DNA of 64,000 nt from Conchocele bisecta (GCA_029237695.1 CM055275.1:83508068-83572067); one strand, 5' to 3'. Counted from the first letter of the stretch, positions 30,283 through 43,904 are shown. A program made the numbers and translations. The notes: generated by a model from the sequence alone, not told the origin.

Positions 30283-33200
30283 AACTTCAACATTGAATTC
30301 CCGACACTGAGACTCCCTTGGTGACCTCTAGTGAAGTGGCTTAAACACGATTTCTGTTCAAACCCAAGAGATCAAAAGAGCAACGACTATGCTAGATTGG
30401 TACATCATATATTCCTGAACATGAATCGGTGTCGGTCAATTAAATTACGTGGGACAATGTCACTTTTGAGGTCATTAAGTGCAAAGCGGTCAAATGAATT
30501 CAAAAACATATTTTATATCAGTAGATGGACATGTACGTGCATATCATGCTTCAAAATATCAGATAAAGTTGTTAAAAAAGTGTTGAATATCTTACCTTAG
30601 GACATACATGAGACGATTCGTTTTATGGTGGTTCAAACCGGTGTGTATTTTGCAATTTTCAAGATGGCCGCCAGGTATCAACGTTTTATCTTAAATATAT
30701 TCTGACTTGATTATTATATGGCGTTTGAAACTTACTTTATGCGTTTACATACATATACATACGTTTTGATAACTTATAAAAGCAATTCACCACTGACAAG
30801 TTCATATACATATAAGATGGCCACCAAATATTCACACAGACGTGCAGTAAATGTGTGTGGAATAACACAAATATATAGCTACACTTTAAAGCACATTTAT
30901 GTTTCAGTTGTTTGCCCTTTTCGTTATTACTGAATGTGTTCTTTGCAAAAATGGATGAGTGCACCAAATATACTTATTATTTGACCTTGTTGGAATATTC
31001 AAGATGACCGCTAAGTATCGCTTAAGCTCTTAGGCGCTGTTGATCGACAAAGTAGTAAAGAAATGAAACATAACTGGAAATCATATTTGTAATATTTTAA
31101 AAGTGCGAGGCTTGTGTTCCAAACTGTACCAAATTATTTATCGCCGGAAACAAAGGTAAATCAAAAATGACCGCCAACATGGATACAATTCTGACACATC
31201 TATATTAAGTAGAGTAGTCATCAACGGCACAGCATATGCCACACCATAAAATCAATGTTTTAGTGTTTCCAATGACAACATCAAGAATAATATTTTATGA
31301 CCGCCATTTTAATTACCAATATGGCTACTATATTTCGTAGTTTTATAATATGAGCTATCAACACAATATTGGTGCAACTCATGGATAACAATAGTTTCTA
31401 GCTGTAACATGGTAATGGATAGTAAACGACTACATAGTCACGATCTTGGATTTCAAGTGAACATAATTCTGAATACATGTTGACAATGTCAAAGGAAACA
31501 GGAACATATTTGTAATTACATCTAAGTATTGATGCATTTGAATGAATCAACATAATGCCCGCGTATAATACCTGTATTCTGATAGAAAAGAAATACAGTG
31601 GCAGGTTGGGAGCATGTGAATGGTAATTTATTATATAATTAACGATGATAATTGCCGGGGAGCGCGATATCCCTGGCTTGGCCCTTATTCGCATGTTCAG
31701 CTTTCTTGTAGGCGCGAGTTGAATCCGGCTAACCCCGTTATAAGAGTAATCCTACTACGTTTATGGGGAGGGAGACCAAGTTACTATAGTATGGTGAAGA
31801 CCTGACAATATATCCGGTTTGTCTAATGTCAGGGCTAGATGGAAAGTGTATGCAAATATTCAGTTACCCGCGCCCATCCATGCAGATGAAATGGGCTGTC
31901 GATAGTCCGCTTAAGCCATTAAACATTAAACTCTATCATATATCTTTAACACGACCATGAACATCAATGTCATTTTATTATTGCAACAGGTCCGTAACCA
32001 GGGGGTCGGTGTGGTCGGACGACGCCCTCCCCATACCTTCCTTGTCGTGCCTTGATGTCCACTCTTTTTATGCACTAAAAATAAGAATTATTGTCAATAC
32101 GTAGTAATTTTATAATATTGATGCAAGGAGGAGAGTCGTATTACATGTATGTGCTCAGTTTTTGGCTAAGAATATATAAAATGGTATTTCAGACCATCTG
32201 GATTTCACAATTGTCTGGGAGAGCATGGCCCCGTGCCCCATAGCTGCATCGGGCCATTCAAGCCCTCGAAAAGTCGGGTGTCGGGTCTGTTGCATACATC
32301 GAAACCATGAGATACCGGTACATTCCATGCAGATGCGGATATTGTGTCATTTTCCATTATAACGAAGCCTACTAACTATCTATGAAAACGATAATCAATT
32401 TATTAATGCGGTACACGACATGATAGGAACAGCGATTGACATATCAAAGGGAAGTTGACGAATTCTGAACTTGACTGGCTACGTAACAACTACCATTATT
32501 CACTTCACACATAATGAAAGCAGCTTTTGTTTTCATAGCGAAGAAGTATGCTGAGCTTTTTGGATATTTAAACGAAAACCACGCCATCGCAACTTGAGCT
32601 ATATAAGTATTATGATAATGTCCCCATTAGTGCGATATAGGAGACACTGATATGCATTTGCCTACGTTATATCCCCATCATTTATACTTGAAAAGTATTT
32701 ATCGACACATTTATTATTTTAACAAAGTCGTAATATTGACGACAGCAACATGAACATGGACTACCGATAACTTCGAAACATTGCACATGGACACTGCGAG
32801 TGTGCTTGTCGGTGTAGCAAGAGACATAATGAATTACTTGAAAAAAGGGGAATTATATAACATAAACATATCGTATATTATGTAGAGTCAATGGTGTGAT
32901 CATGGTCATCGAATCTCAGTTGATATACGACATATGATGTTGTTGTTGTCCAAAATAAAAATAACCTTTGGATGGCGTATCATTTCAGTAGTCATATGCT
33001 GGTAGCCGTATTAGGACATGTAAGTACATGTAGGAATAAGTTAATAACCAGTATGTGTGAGCCATATTTACATTACTTTATATTCTACGAATTCAATGCA
33101 TGGTGTCATCCAGACCATTACATCTCAGTTCATAAATTGCATATGCTGTGCTTATTAGCAATACAATCGCGTTTGGATGACCTATAATAACAATAAGTCA

Positions 33201-35240
33201 TACGCAGGTAGGCATGTACTATGTAAATAGGAAGGATTTAATGATTCAGTATTTGTGAGTCATATAAGTATGGATATTAAACTATAATGCGATCGAGATC
33301 AATATGTTGTGAATTCATGATGAAACATATGTTGAGGTAATTCATTAGATTGTTTGGTACATAGAAATAATACAACTTATACAAATGTATTATGTGGTCA
33401 TAATGCAATCTATATTGATGCATATGTACGTATGTATATGTATCACAGTTATGATGGGCACTGTTTCTGGGGGTAATACCATACACTGTAATCAGATATG
33501 TTAGTAGTCATAATGTCCTTACATGGTATGTGTAAGTGTCATAGATGCGTATTATAATATCACAACCATATGTGTAATATAATATATAATACTTTAAATG
33601 CATTAAAATGAACATGGTTCATTATTCTATGCTAATCTAGAATTATATCAGAAAGTTCCATCGTCTAACCGGGTTTGAGCCAACCTGGAAGCGAAACATG
33701 TAAAGCTAAACATTGACACATAGCTGGTCTGAGGCATCTAAATCATGAGCATTCGTTACAGCATATTATGTTGTATATATGTGACACGCATAGACCCTGT
33801 CAATATTGATTTCAGTTCAGTGCAGGAGACGGGACTTTTGTTGTGATGATATATGTTAATTGAGCATATATTTCCATTTATCAGCGATTATCATACAAGC
33901 AGGCATGCGGAAAGTTTTGCTGAAATAGAATATGCTGATCTGCCTTATACAGACGTATTGTTATATGGGACAATTATTAAATATTTCAGTGTAATTTAAA
34001 TGTATTCATTTGGGTATATCCACTTGTGAATGTATGAATATTCACGGAAACAGAAACTATAATACATATTATTCGATAAGTGTTATATTTTACATGAATT
34101 GTTTTATTTTTGTTATAATTAAGTCTAAGGGGATTGAAATGGCATGGTACTTAGCCGCACACCAGCATATAACAGTTCAATATCTGACTGTAATGCGAAC
34201 ATGGCCGGCCGAACAATAACATATGTACCAATCGCAATACATATTGTATAGATGTACATATATGGCATTATAGTGCAATTTACAACGTATATGATAACGT
34301 AAGACTCAATAAAATATAATATGTAAAATAAACAGTACATATATTTTAATATTCTGACTTCACAACGAGTGTAACCTAATTCGAGCATCACCAAGTGTAT
34401 TATCAGCGATCTACTAGTCTGAACACATGTGCATCTGCCAGTACCACACTATGTTGAAATAGCCTGAATGAGTAGTCCAATTTGAATATACAAAATTACA
34501 AATTACTTCAAAATCAAGTGTGTCAAACTTACTGATTTAACCGCCTAACACAATGCAGTATACATAAGTAAAACAAAAGTAAACATTACATTCAATAACT
34601 TTCGAGTTTTTGGAAAATATGGCCGCCATTTTGAATTAAACACGCTCTTTAGAAAGAGCATACATATTGATCTATATTTTTAAAATATCGTATCTCAGAT
34701 TAAAATCAAACTAATATGTTCAAATATCTAGCTTAGTACCAAGATATGATCCACCACAGCGTAGATAATGCTGCCTGATGTTGATGAATATTTGGCGTCC
34801 ATCTTGGATTCATATGGATTTGATAGCCTCCATCTATGTTTAAAATTAATGCTTGGTATCCAAAGGTTTTTCTGCGTCCGTCCGATCAAGATCCAATTGC
34901 CTATTTGTTTTCATTCATCAAATAGGTACACATTTCAGGCTAAATATTGATGCTTGGCGGCCATCTTGAATATGTTGATACTCTTAACGATAGAGACGTC
35001 TGAGCAAACCGAATTGCTTAGTATATGCCCCATAAAACAATAATCGCCAATAAACCATACTGTATCGGAATGTGCTGTAATGTTATGCAAGTACATATTG
35101 TATTATCAAAATAGAGTGAGTTTTGCACTCATTTGACCCATGTGCTCTTAATGACCCAACAATGATCTTGTCCCAACTGATTTTATTGACCGACACCGGA
35201 TTCGTGTTCAGGATGATATAATACATTGATTTAAAGTAGT
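30283..35240. other. AT-rich region without recognisable genes
   Basis: Open frames are all under 100 codons with no motif. Short GGCCGCC-containing stretches such as caagatggccgccaggtatc recur (near 30661, 30828, 31000, 31166, 31299, 34613, 34795 and 34960) in both orientations, suggesting old, diverged copies of one dispersed or tandem repeat. A GC-rich relative of the 36573-36800 repeat occurs near 32205-32290. Confidence 0.55.
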
Positions 35241-35574
35241 CGTTGCTTTTGCTCTCTCGGGTTGAACAGAATTCATTTTTTGGGTGCTTTCCCCCCTACT
35301 ACTCGCTGTATGCACTCAATATCTTGCTATCAGGTGTTGGTTCACGACATGACAAAACCGGCTTACACCACTTGCAATCACTGCTTAACCAACCCGGCAT
35401 GCGCGCACATCTGCGCAGTCTGCTCAGTGTCCACAATATTCGCTGTTTTGATATAGAGCCATTCTCCAAATCCGTATTATTTCGTGTGTGCCGAGGCTGA
35501 GCACAGCTCAGCTCAGCATCGACGAGGCATTATTTTCTAATTTCGATTAAAAGATCAGAATATACTTCACTTTT

Positions 35575-35870
35575 TTTTAATTCCATTTATTCAAGATCGT
35601 TTCTTGAATTTTCAAGATATTTTCGAACTTGAAAATTCAAAAAAAAGATCTCGAAAATTCATGAAAGTATCTTGAAAATTCAAGAAAATATCTTGAAAAT
35701 TCAAGAAACGATCTTGAAAATTCACGAAAATAACTTGAAAAATTCAAGGAAGTGTCTTGGAAATTCAAGAAACGAAGTTGAAAATTCAAGATCTTGAAAA
35801 TTCAAGATCTTGAAAATTCAAGAAAAAAATCTTGAAAATTCAAAAAATTCACGAAAAGAAACTTGAACAT
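35575..35870. repeat. ~18-22-bp satellite, TCTTGAAAATTCAAGAAA
   Basis: About 13 units. Each unit is nearly its own reverse complement (TTGAAAATTCAA), so the whole array can fold on itself in many ways. Confidence 0.9.
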
Positions 35871-35923
35871 CAAATAATACCCCCCCCATTCACGCACTTA
35901 TTCAGACGCGATATTAGGTCGTA

Positions 35924-36260
35924 TTGACAGGATATCAAAAATGTTTCACGGCACAGTGTTTCAACGGCACTACGCACTGTGTTGACGGGATAATACTATT
36001 TATCCCGTCAACACAGTGCGTATGTGCCGTGAAACACGGTGCCGTGAAACATTTTTGATATCCAGTCACTACTATTTTTGCATTTTACAGCCATTTGTAG
36101 GTGTTGACGGGATAAATAGAATAGTAGGTTAGTGCCGTGAATGGGAAAAAAATATCTGGCGCGGCACGGAAACGGGATGTGCTCGGCAGAGCCTCGCCCA
36201 TCCCGTTTCCTACGCCTTGCCAGATATTTGTTCCCATTCACGGAACTAACCTACTATTCT
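35924..36260. repeat. Foldback MITE with CTACTATTCTCTAT ends, longest copy
   Basis: Has two nested palindromes: acagtgtt...gacgggataa/ttatcccgtc at 35950-36065, and tagtaggttagtgccgtgaa...ttcacggaactaacctacta at 36120-36258. Confidence 0.8.
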
Positions 36261-36571
36261 CTATTTATTCTCTGTATTGATTTGTTTGATGTGCAATGAT
36301 CATACTTCATAATCTTTCGAAAATGATATTTGTAGGTGACGCGTTTAATTTGTATAAATAATTTAAAAAAAATATCATGCCTCATTTGCATATGAAAATA
36401 GCCTGATACCACCGCGCGTCACTATCAGCAAAATAAATATTACAAAATGATTATATCTGCATAGCGGGCACTCGTAATTGTTAGAACTGGTCAGGTGGAA
36501 TAGTGAGACAATTATACACTTATTTAATTCCTATAGTGAACAGTTTGGGCCTACTGAGTGGGCATGTACCT
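36261..36571 (+). repeat. Right part of a TTAA-type MITE
   Basis: Collinear with 25070-25370, from tgatgtgcaatgatcatact to cctactgagtgggcatgtac. Confidence 0.75.
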
Positions 36572-36572
36572 A

Positions 36573-36800
36573 GGGGCGTTGGAGGTGGGGGGGCGGAGGC
36601 CCCCTCCCCCACCCACTTAATCAAAAGGTTCAGGGGGATCATGCCCCTGGAACCCCCTAGCAACAACGGGTCCAAAAGGGCCCTCAAGACTGGGCCCTGA
36701 GAATGCAAGAAATGGCGTTCAACGCCTCTCAAATTGCAAATATTTCACGGGAGAGCATGACCCCGGACCCCCTAGCAACATCGGGCCATTTGGACCTTCA
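36573..36800. repeat. GC-rich dispersed repeat
   Basis: Two related halves: gatcatgcccctggaacccc...tagcaacaacggg, then gagcatgaccccggaccccc...tagcaacatcgggcc. A relative lies near 32205-32290. It is markedly more GC-rich than its surroundings. Confidence 0.6.
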
Positions 36801-37489
36801 ATACTCCCGCCACCATCCCCCCACCAATAATTTTCCAATAGATACCGGATATGTGGGTTTTCGCTTCATATGATATACATGTACATAAATCAATCACACC
36901 TTTGCATTTGGAACACACTCATGCCGCTATTAACATGACCTTGACATGTTTTACCTTCACATTTAGCCATTACCTTCACATTTAGCCATTATTTTACGTC
37001 AAAAAGTTTGTACCAGTTTTTTCATCATCATATACCTTTAATACTACTTGATACATCACTGTTGGTATTGTGATATGGTGGAGAGTGTCCATGATACGGT
37101 GCAGAATGGGTATATACATGTCGCTAAGATGGAATCGCGGGACCACAGCAGGTAAGTGTCGGTTTAATTAGAAATTGTACAGCTTACATGACATTGTCAG
37201 CAACGTATCTGGTATGTCAAAACGCCGAAATTAATATGATGTCAAATGATCAAGCTTACAATACTAATGACAACGTGTTTTCTGAATAATTCGATTGCAA
37301 AGATGACAACTGTTTCTACACGAATTTGTATTGACAAAATAGATACGTTGTGTCGCTCATTTCAGTTCAGAGTCAGCTGCAAATACACTGCATACATACT
37401 GAGTGGAAGTCTATTTGTAAAGCAAATTTTCTGAAATCATCCAAAAACAAAGTAATATTGATGTAATATCCTCAATTGGTAAATATGAC
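36801..37489. other. No gene seen; includes a relative of the 1-460 repeat
   Basis: 36890-37060 matches the repeat at 1-460. The rest is AT-rich with a 62-codon open frame lacking motifs. Confidence 0.5.
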
Positions 37490-40400
37490 TATTTCTGCCA
37501 AACAATACTGTTTAGAGGTGAAATCTGACACCTTGAAAAATCAATATTTTCCCTTAAGGAAAAACGTTTTTTCCCCGAAACTGTTAGTCTCTAGCTCACT
37601 GCTTGTCTCGCTCTATATTGCTAATTTCATAAATTGTAAGAAAAACGCAACCAAAGAAGAAATGTACGAAAGAAAGCTGCTATCTAAATGGGGTGAGGAT
37701 ATCGCCCACCCCCAAAATGGCGAAGCGTGAAGTTTCCTTTCGGTGTATCGACTTCAAAATACCATGCTTTCCTCTAGCCCTGCCGAACGTTGCATATTTG
37801 AGTGCAGTAAACTAAAACTGCTGGATGTTATCTTGGGACAGGTTTTTCTGTCAAACAATATACTGGTTAGAGGTCAAATATGAAACCTTAAAAATCAGAA
37901 TTTTCCATTTTTTCCCCGAAACTGCTTGTCTCGCTCTATATTGCTAATTTCATCAATTTTACGTCAAAACCAAACGAAAGAAAAATGTACGAAATAAAAG
38001 CTGCTGTCGAAATGGGGCGAGGATATCGCCCACCCTAAAAATGTCGAATCGTGAAGTTTCCTTTCGGTGTATCGACAGCAAAATACCATGCTTACCTCTA
38101 GCACTGCTGAACCCTGCCTATTTAAGTGCAGTAAACTAAAACTGCTGGATGTTATCTTGGGACATGTTCTTCTGTCAAACAATACTGGTTAGAGGTGAAA
38201 TATGACAACTTGAAAAATCAAACTTTTCCCTTAAGGAAAAATATTTTTCCCCGAAACTGCTGGTCTCGATCTATATTGCTAATTTCTTAAATTTTAAGTT
38301 AAACGCAACCAAGATAAATGTACGAAATGAAAGCTGCTGTCGAAATGGGGCGAAATACTGCAAAATACCATGCTTACTTCTAGCCCTGCTGAACCCCCCC
38401 CCCCCCCACCAAAAAAAAAATGGCGAAACGCGGAGTTTCCTTTCGGTGTATATACTGCAAAATACCATACTTACCTCTAGCCCTGCTGAACCCTGCATAT
38501 TTGAGTGCAGTAAACTAAAACTGCAGCATGTTATCTTGGGACAAGTTCTTCTGTCAAACAATACTGGTTAGAGGTGAAATATGACACCTTGAACAATCAA
38601 ACTTTTCCCTTAAGGCATCACGGGACGGTTGCAAATAGATAACATTGACTGATTTTTCTGAGGGCGGTGGGTGACCTATACAAATCAGCGCCTCTCATAA
38701 TAAGGTCGGGAGGCTCTTGCGAAAAATATTGAAAAATACTCGAAAATAAAGTTTCCTTTCGGTGTATCGACTGCAAAATACCATGCTTACCTCTAGCCCT
38801 GCTGAACCCTGCATATTTGAGTGCAGTAAACTATAACAGCTGGAAGTTATCTTGGCACATGTTCTTCTGTCACACAATACTGGTTAGAGGTGAAATATGA
38901 CACCTTAAAAAATCAGACTTTTCCTTTAAGGCATCACGGGATATTTGCAAACAGCCAAAATGCTTTTCTGAGGGCGGCGGGTGACTTATAAAAATCACGG
39001 CCTCTCACAATCAGTTAAGCAGGCTCTTGCGACAAATATTGAAAAATACTCGCAAGTGAAGTACAAATCGCGCGCCACAATAAAAATGCAGAAACCGCAT
39101 CAGATGTGTTCATTTAATTGTTTACAAAGTTACCCAACCAACCTATTTTTTTCAAAATATGATACCTTGACAAATCACTCTTTTCTCTTAAGGAAAAATG
39201 CTTTTTTCCCCGAAACTGCTTCCCTCGCTCTATATTGCTAATTTCATAAATTTTACGTAAAACTCATTCAAAATAAAATGTAGGAACTAAAATGGCTGTC
39301 GAAATGGGGCGCGGATATCGCCCACCCCCAAAATGGCGAAACGCGAAGTTTCCTATCGGTGTATCGACTGCAAAATACCATGCTTACCTCTAGCCCTGCT
39401 GAACCCTGCATATTTGAGTGCAGTAAACTAAAACAGCAGCATGTTAACTTGGAACAAGTTCTTCTGTCAAACAATGCTGGTTAGAGGTGAAATATGACAC
39501 CTTGCAAAATCAGACTTTTCCATTAAGGAAAAATGGTTTTCCCCGAAACTGCTTCTCTCGCTCTATATTGCTAATTTCATAAATTTTAAATAAATTGCAA
39601 CCAAAGAAAAATGTACGAAATGAAAGCTTCTGTCGAAATCGGGCGCGAATATCGTCCAAACCCAAAATGGCAAAACGCTAAGTTTCCTTTCGGTGTATCG
39701 ACTGCAAAATATAATCCTTACCTCTAGCCCTGCTGAACCCGGCATATGGGAGTGCAGTAAACTAAAACTGCTGGATGTTATCTTGAGACACGTTCTTCTG
39801 TCAAACAATACTGGTTAGAGGTGAAATATGACACCTTGATAAATCAAACTTTTCCCTTAATGAAAAATGTTTTTTCCCCGAAACTGCTTGTCTCGCTCTA
39901 TATTGCTAATTTCATAAAACGCAACCAAACAAAAATGTACGAAATGAAAGCTGCTGTCGAAATGGGGCGAGGATATCGCCCACCCCCATAATTGCGAAAT
40001 GCGAAGTTTCCTTTCTGTGTATCGACTGCAAAATACCTTGTTTTCCTCTACCCCTGCTGAACCCTGCATATTTGAGTGCAGTAAACTAAAACTGCTGGAT
40101 GTTATCTTGGGACATGTTCTTCTATCAAACAATACTGTTTAGAGGTGAAATATGACACCTTGAAAAATTAGACTTTTGCTTTAAGGCACTCAAATGAAGT
40201 ACAAATCGCACGCCACAATAACAATGCAGTAACCGCATCAGATGTGTTCCATTAATTATTTACAAAGTGTTTTTGGCGAAATATGACACCTTTTCTCTTA
40301 AAACGCAACAAAAAGAAAATGTACGAAATAAAAGCTGCTGTCGAAATGGCACAGATACATGTATCGCCCACCCCCAAAATGGCGAAACGCGAAGTTTCCT

Positions 40401-40570
40401 TTCGGTGTATTGACTGCAAAATACCATGCTTACCTCTAGTCCTTTTGAACCCTGCATATTTGCGTGCAGTAAACTAAAAGTGCTGGATGTTATCTTGGGA
40501 CATGTTCTTCTGTCAAACAATACCGGTTAGAAGTGAAATATGATACATTGAAAAATCAGACTTTTCCCTT
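37490..40570. repeat. Satellite array, ~320-330-bp units, 8-9 copies
   Basis: The landmark tgttatcttgggaca falls near 37826, 38148, 38529, 38846, 39441, 39775, 40099 and 40488. Units contain 'gtcaaacaatactggttagaggtgaaat', 'ccccgaaactgct', 'gctgctgtcgaaatggggcg', 'tttcctttcggtgtatcgac' and 'ctagccctgctgaacc'. Some units carry an alternative block (ggcatcacgggac...gggtgactta) instead of the ccccgaaactgct block, giving two unit types. Each unit shows a 60-96-codon minus-strand open frame (MFDRRTCPKITSS...). These accumulate amino acid changes freely and end at different points, so I treat them as by-products. Confidence 0.88.
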
Positions 40571-40642
40571 TTGCCGAAATTGGCCTCCTATTGGGTTTTC
40601 CCACACATAAATCCAACAGACACACTTCGAAACTGTTTGAAT

Positions 40643-40912
40643 TCATTTTGGTACAAAAATGAGTTTGTAGTCGATGAAAATATCAATATTTGTTGATAAA
40701 CAAACAGCAAGTGCGTGTTTCAAAGCCCGATAGATTTTATCGATAGACGCTCGGGTCAACTCCTCAACTACCCGATTCGCGTCCGATGAATTCTGATAGC
40801 CGGAGATTATCGACTCGCTTCCGAGCCGAAGACGTTGGGTTACGGAAATGAAATTGTCAATATTGACATTTTGCACTGAGTGGTACACAAAACAAGTTTG
40901 TGTTGTCTTCAC
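40643..40912 (-). other. Unrecognised 89-codon open frame
   Basis: The middle part (VTQRLRLGSESIISGYQNSS, then RVVEELTRASIDKIYRALKH) has a more protein-like composition and higher GC than its surroundings. It could be an old exon. No domain is recognised, no splice sites were established, and there is no second copy in the window. Confidence 0.2.
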
Positions 40913-41049
40913 ATTACGATTAAGATGTAAATCTCAAGACTTCAGATGTATCTATTGGGCAGTATATGTTAGTTTTGTGTACGAAATCAGTTGCCAAACA
41001 TGTTTTTGTGTTTGAAAAAAGTCGGAAAATTGTAATACTGAGCCGTTCA

Positions 41050-41290
41050 GGGCCTTTAAGTCATCACGGGAAGGTTGAAAATAGCTAAAATTTACTGATT
41101 TTCTGAGGGCGGCGGGTGACTTATAAAAATCACCGCCTCTCATAATCAGTTAACGAGGCTCTTGCAACAAATAATGAAAAATACTCGCAAATGAAGTACA
41201 AATCGCGCGCCACAATACAAACGCAGTAACCACATCAGATGTGTTCAATTCATTTGTTAATAAGTTACCTCAACCACCTATATTTGGCCA
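41050..41290 (+). repeat. Isolated alternative block of the satellite
   Basis: catcacgggaaggttgaaaa, tctgagggcggcgggtgact and atactcgcaaatgaagtac match blocks at 38613-38730, 38930-39160 and 40185-40275, outside the main array. Confidence 0.7.
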
Positions 41291-41774
41291 GAAATTTCAA
41301 CACGACTGTATTTGTCGGAATTGTTTTCATGAAAACATGAGGCACATATACTTTGTTATGACTTGTTCTATCACTTGCAACACCACACCATTTCCTGAAA
41401 ATGATTGCAAAGCGGGGTCATAACCGCCTCAAATTTTCGCTACAAATTCCCGAAAACTACCTTCAATTCTGACGCGAAAACGTACCGGTGAGACAGCATA
41501 GGATGCGCCATTTTACAAGATGTCAAAATCAACCGGAGCTAACATTCAGTTTCGTAAAATTATGAAATACTCTCAAAAATACACCTAGTCAAGCCTCCCA
41601 AAGTCAAGAAATATTCATAAACCTATTTCTCTCGACACACTGATGTAGCTTGCAGGGTCGGTAGTGAAGTATAATTATAGAAAATCGTCCACCCTCTTTT
41701 TAAAGCTAGCCGCCCACTGTCCCGTGAGACCTATACAACATTCTAAAAAATACATTGTTGTAGATATATTTCCA
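41291..41774. other. No gene seen
   Basis: AT-rich; no motif in either strand. Confidence 0.5.
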
Positions 41775-42003
41775 GTTATTGGACAACTAAATAGTAATGT
41801 CCGTTAACATTTTAAGAAAACACGGTTATCGCCCCTGATATAAGTGTGGAAATTTATGTCTGATATAAAATGTATAATAATGCCAATCAATATGTGGGGT
41901 AATGTTGAATGAATGTTTACGTTACCAGAAAATGTCATATCTAAGAATATACAAAACTATCTGTCTCCATATATTATATAACATACTGAGCGGGCATGTA
42001 CCT
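41775..42003 (-). repeat. Partial TTAA-type MITE
   Basis: Collinear with the right half of 52507-53011 (taatgtccgttaacatttta, ggttatcgcccctgatataa, gcgggcatgtacct) and followed by TTAA. Confidence 0.7.
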
Positions 42004-42007
42004 TTAA

Positions 42008-42620
42008 ATATGTTCATAAATTTTGAAGACATTTTGTGATGTAAATGAAAATCGAATACGTTGCCAGTTGATTAGTGCTTGTGTTTTAATTATGTCAAGC
42101 AAGCAAACAGGGAAATGTCATAATTTGAAATTAACATCGATTTGAAAAACATGTTGCGACAGGACATGAGAATATTCTCGAAAAGTTATCGGACGTGACA
42201 GTTGAATAAGTTAACGTTATGTGCCGGCACGCGTACTTAAACTGCGGGAAACGAACAGTTTCGTCTGCTGTTCATAAATAACCTTATTAATAAAACCTGT
42301 TTGGACAGCGCATGAGAATCGTATTTAGAAAAAACACATTTTCATCGAAAATGGAAAAAAAACAAAAAAAAACAGCAGACGAAATATTTTGAGGTGTAAA
42401 AGATAAAAGTCGCAAATTATCTCCTCGCACAGACAGACGAACTTTAAATTACCTGATACATAAAGGAATGATGCGGTTGGATGTAGCTGTTGGATTTAAC
42501 TGGATGTAAATAAATAAATCTAATTTCCCGCTGAAAAATGTAATTACCAGTCGTGCGTCTATAAACCCGTACAGCTTCCGGCTCGATGCGCTTGTCTGAT
42601 AAGTCTGTCACTGGACGTGT
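42008..42620. other. No gene seen
   Basis: AT-rich with an A-rich tract near 42350-42375. A 76-codon minus-strand frame has no motif. Confidence 0.5.
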
Positions 42621-42841
42621 TTCGTTGTAACTCCGGAGTAACCCGAGTAGGTTTTGGAACAAGTAGAGTTTCAACTCGGGTCCAACTCGAGTTAGAACAC
42701 TAGTAATTCATCACACGGTATGGATCCCACTCGAATTATTCGAGCACGGTAAACCGGTTTAATTTTCAACTCAATTTTGGAACTCTGTTTGTTCCAGTGA
42801 TACTCAGGGTTACTAGATTAGCAGCACGGAGTTACAACGAA
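42621..42841. repeat. Foldback element, TTCGTTGTAACTCCG ends, 221 bp
   Basis: The first 15 bases are the exact complement of the last 15 (CGGAGTTACAACGAA). The arms continue imperfectly (gagtaaccc/gggttact, tggaacaa/ttgttcca). Confidence 0.75.
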
Positions 42842-42886
42842 CAACGCCCTCCTATTTAATAAACTTATTAAATGCGAATGTCTATA

Positions 42887-43055
42887 TTATCCCGTCAACA
42901 CTGTGCGTATGTGCCGTGAAACACGGTGCCGTGAAACATTTTTGATATCCAGTCAATACTATTTTTGAATAGGCAGAGCCTAGCCCATCCCGTTTCCTGA
43001 GCCTTGCCAGATATGTTTTCCAATTCACGGCACTAACCTACTATTCTCTATTTAT
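42887..43055. repeat. Foldback MITE with CTACTATTCTCTAT ends, internally deleted
   Basis: The left piece matches 35999-36070 and the right piece matches 36190-36260. The part between is missing. Confidence 0.7.
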
Positions 43056-43158
43056 ACGGAGACACAACACAGCGTAGATTATGTGACTTACCGTGAATAC
43101 AAAGTACATGTATACTAAAGTTACAGATATTCCGTCGTCCGATTTTGTTTGTTCTTAT

Positions 43159-43497
43159 GGGTACAGAGCTCCAGACAAGGAGCGTATCGACGTAATTCAC
43201 TTATTTTAGCAGAATACACATTGATTATCAAAAGTGGGAGTACAAAATACTCACAGCAATGTGAACATACGCATTGATTTTCAAATTGAGTAGTGAACAT
43301 ACTGTAATAAAGTTGAACATTTACTTGGTTGAGCTTCTTGCAACTCAAATAAGTGAATTTGTATTTGCATCTTTGGACCATATTTAATAAGGAAGACAAT
43401 CAATAATACATTTGTAAAGTAAAACATGCACTGAATTTGAAATCTGGGGGTATGATACTCTTTAGGTACACAACTTATCTGGAGCTCTGTGGGTATA
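43159..43497. repeat. Element with GGGTA(C/T)AGAGCTCCAGA ends
   Basis: gggtacagagctccagacaa on the left is inverted at the right (acttatctggagctctgtgg). Relatives at 22635-22690 have the arms back to back. Confidence 0.6.
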
Positions 43498-43611
43498 TAC
43501 ACTAATCTCGCCAAGTGCACGTTCAGGCACATGTTCTTGAAGAACGGTTCATATTTCGGTGTTTATTTTTGGGTTATTTCGGTATTTCTGGTGGGTTGGG
43601 TGCATTGTTAC

Positions 43612-43890
43612 CAACATACAATTTACGTCAGCTCCCGCGAATTACTCGTATAAGTATGGGTATTTTGGCAGTATAAAATGGGTCCGAAAGTTCGGAACGG
43701 TGAATGTGTAGATAATTGACGATTTCTATCGTGTGTAATGATTGAGCATTAGGAGTTGCACAAATATATATGCATTACCCAAAACCAACGAAATCCACCC
43801 AAATCTACCCAAAATCCACCCAAATACCCATATGACACCAACATTGTGACCATCTGTTCAAACACCTGTGCTTTCAAGGAATATAGTTCA
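43612..43890 (+). repeat. Promoter-like repeat, copy 1
   Basis: Contains TTACGTCAG (half-conserved CRE) at 43623-43631, TATAAAA at 43672-43678, then gtccgaaagttcggaacgg and 'gaatgtgtagataattgacga', and a C-rich acccaaaatccacccaaat tract. A second copy with the same order is at 45990-46083 plus 46401-46560. Confidence 0.5.
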
Positions 43891-43904
43891 ATGTATAACG
43901 ATCT

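Noticed and set aside
35262..35456. Cys-rich short frame (YTTCNHCLTNPACAHICAVCS)
   Set aside because: The Cys spacing is suggestive of zinc binding but the frame is 64 codons in AT-rich DNA with no splice or family support.
35575..35870. CRISPR-like array
   Set aside because: The genome is eukaryotic and the repeats are contiguous without unique spacers.
37964..40520. Family of similar minus-strand proteins starting MFDRRTC
   Set aside because: They are frames of satellite units with variable ends, free amino acid change and no known domain.
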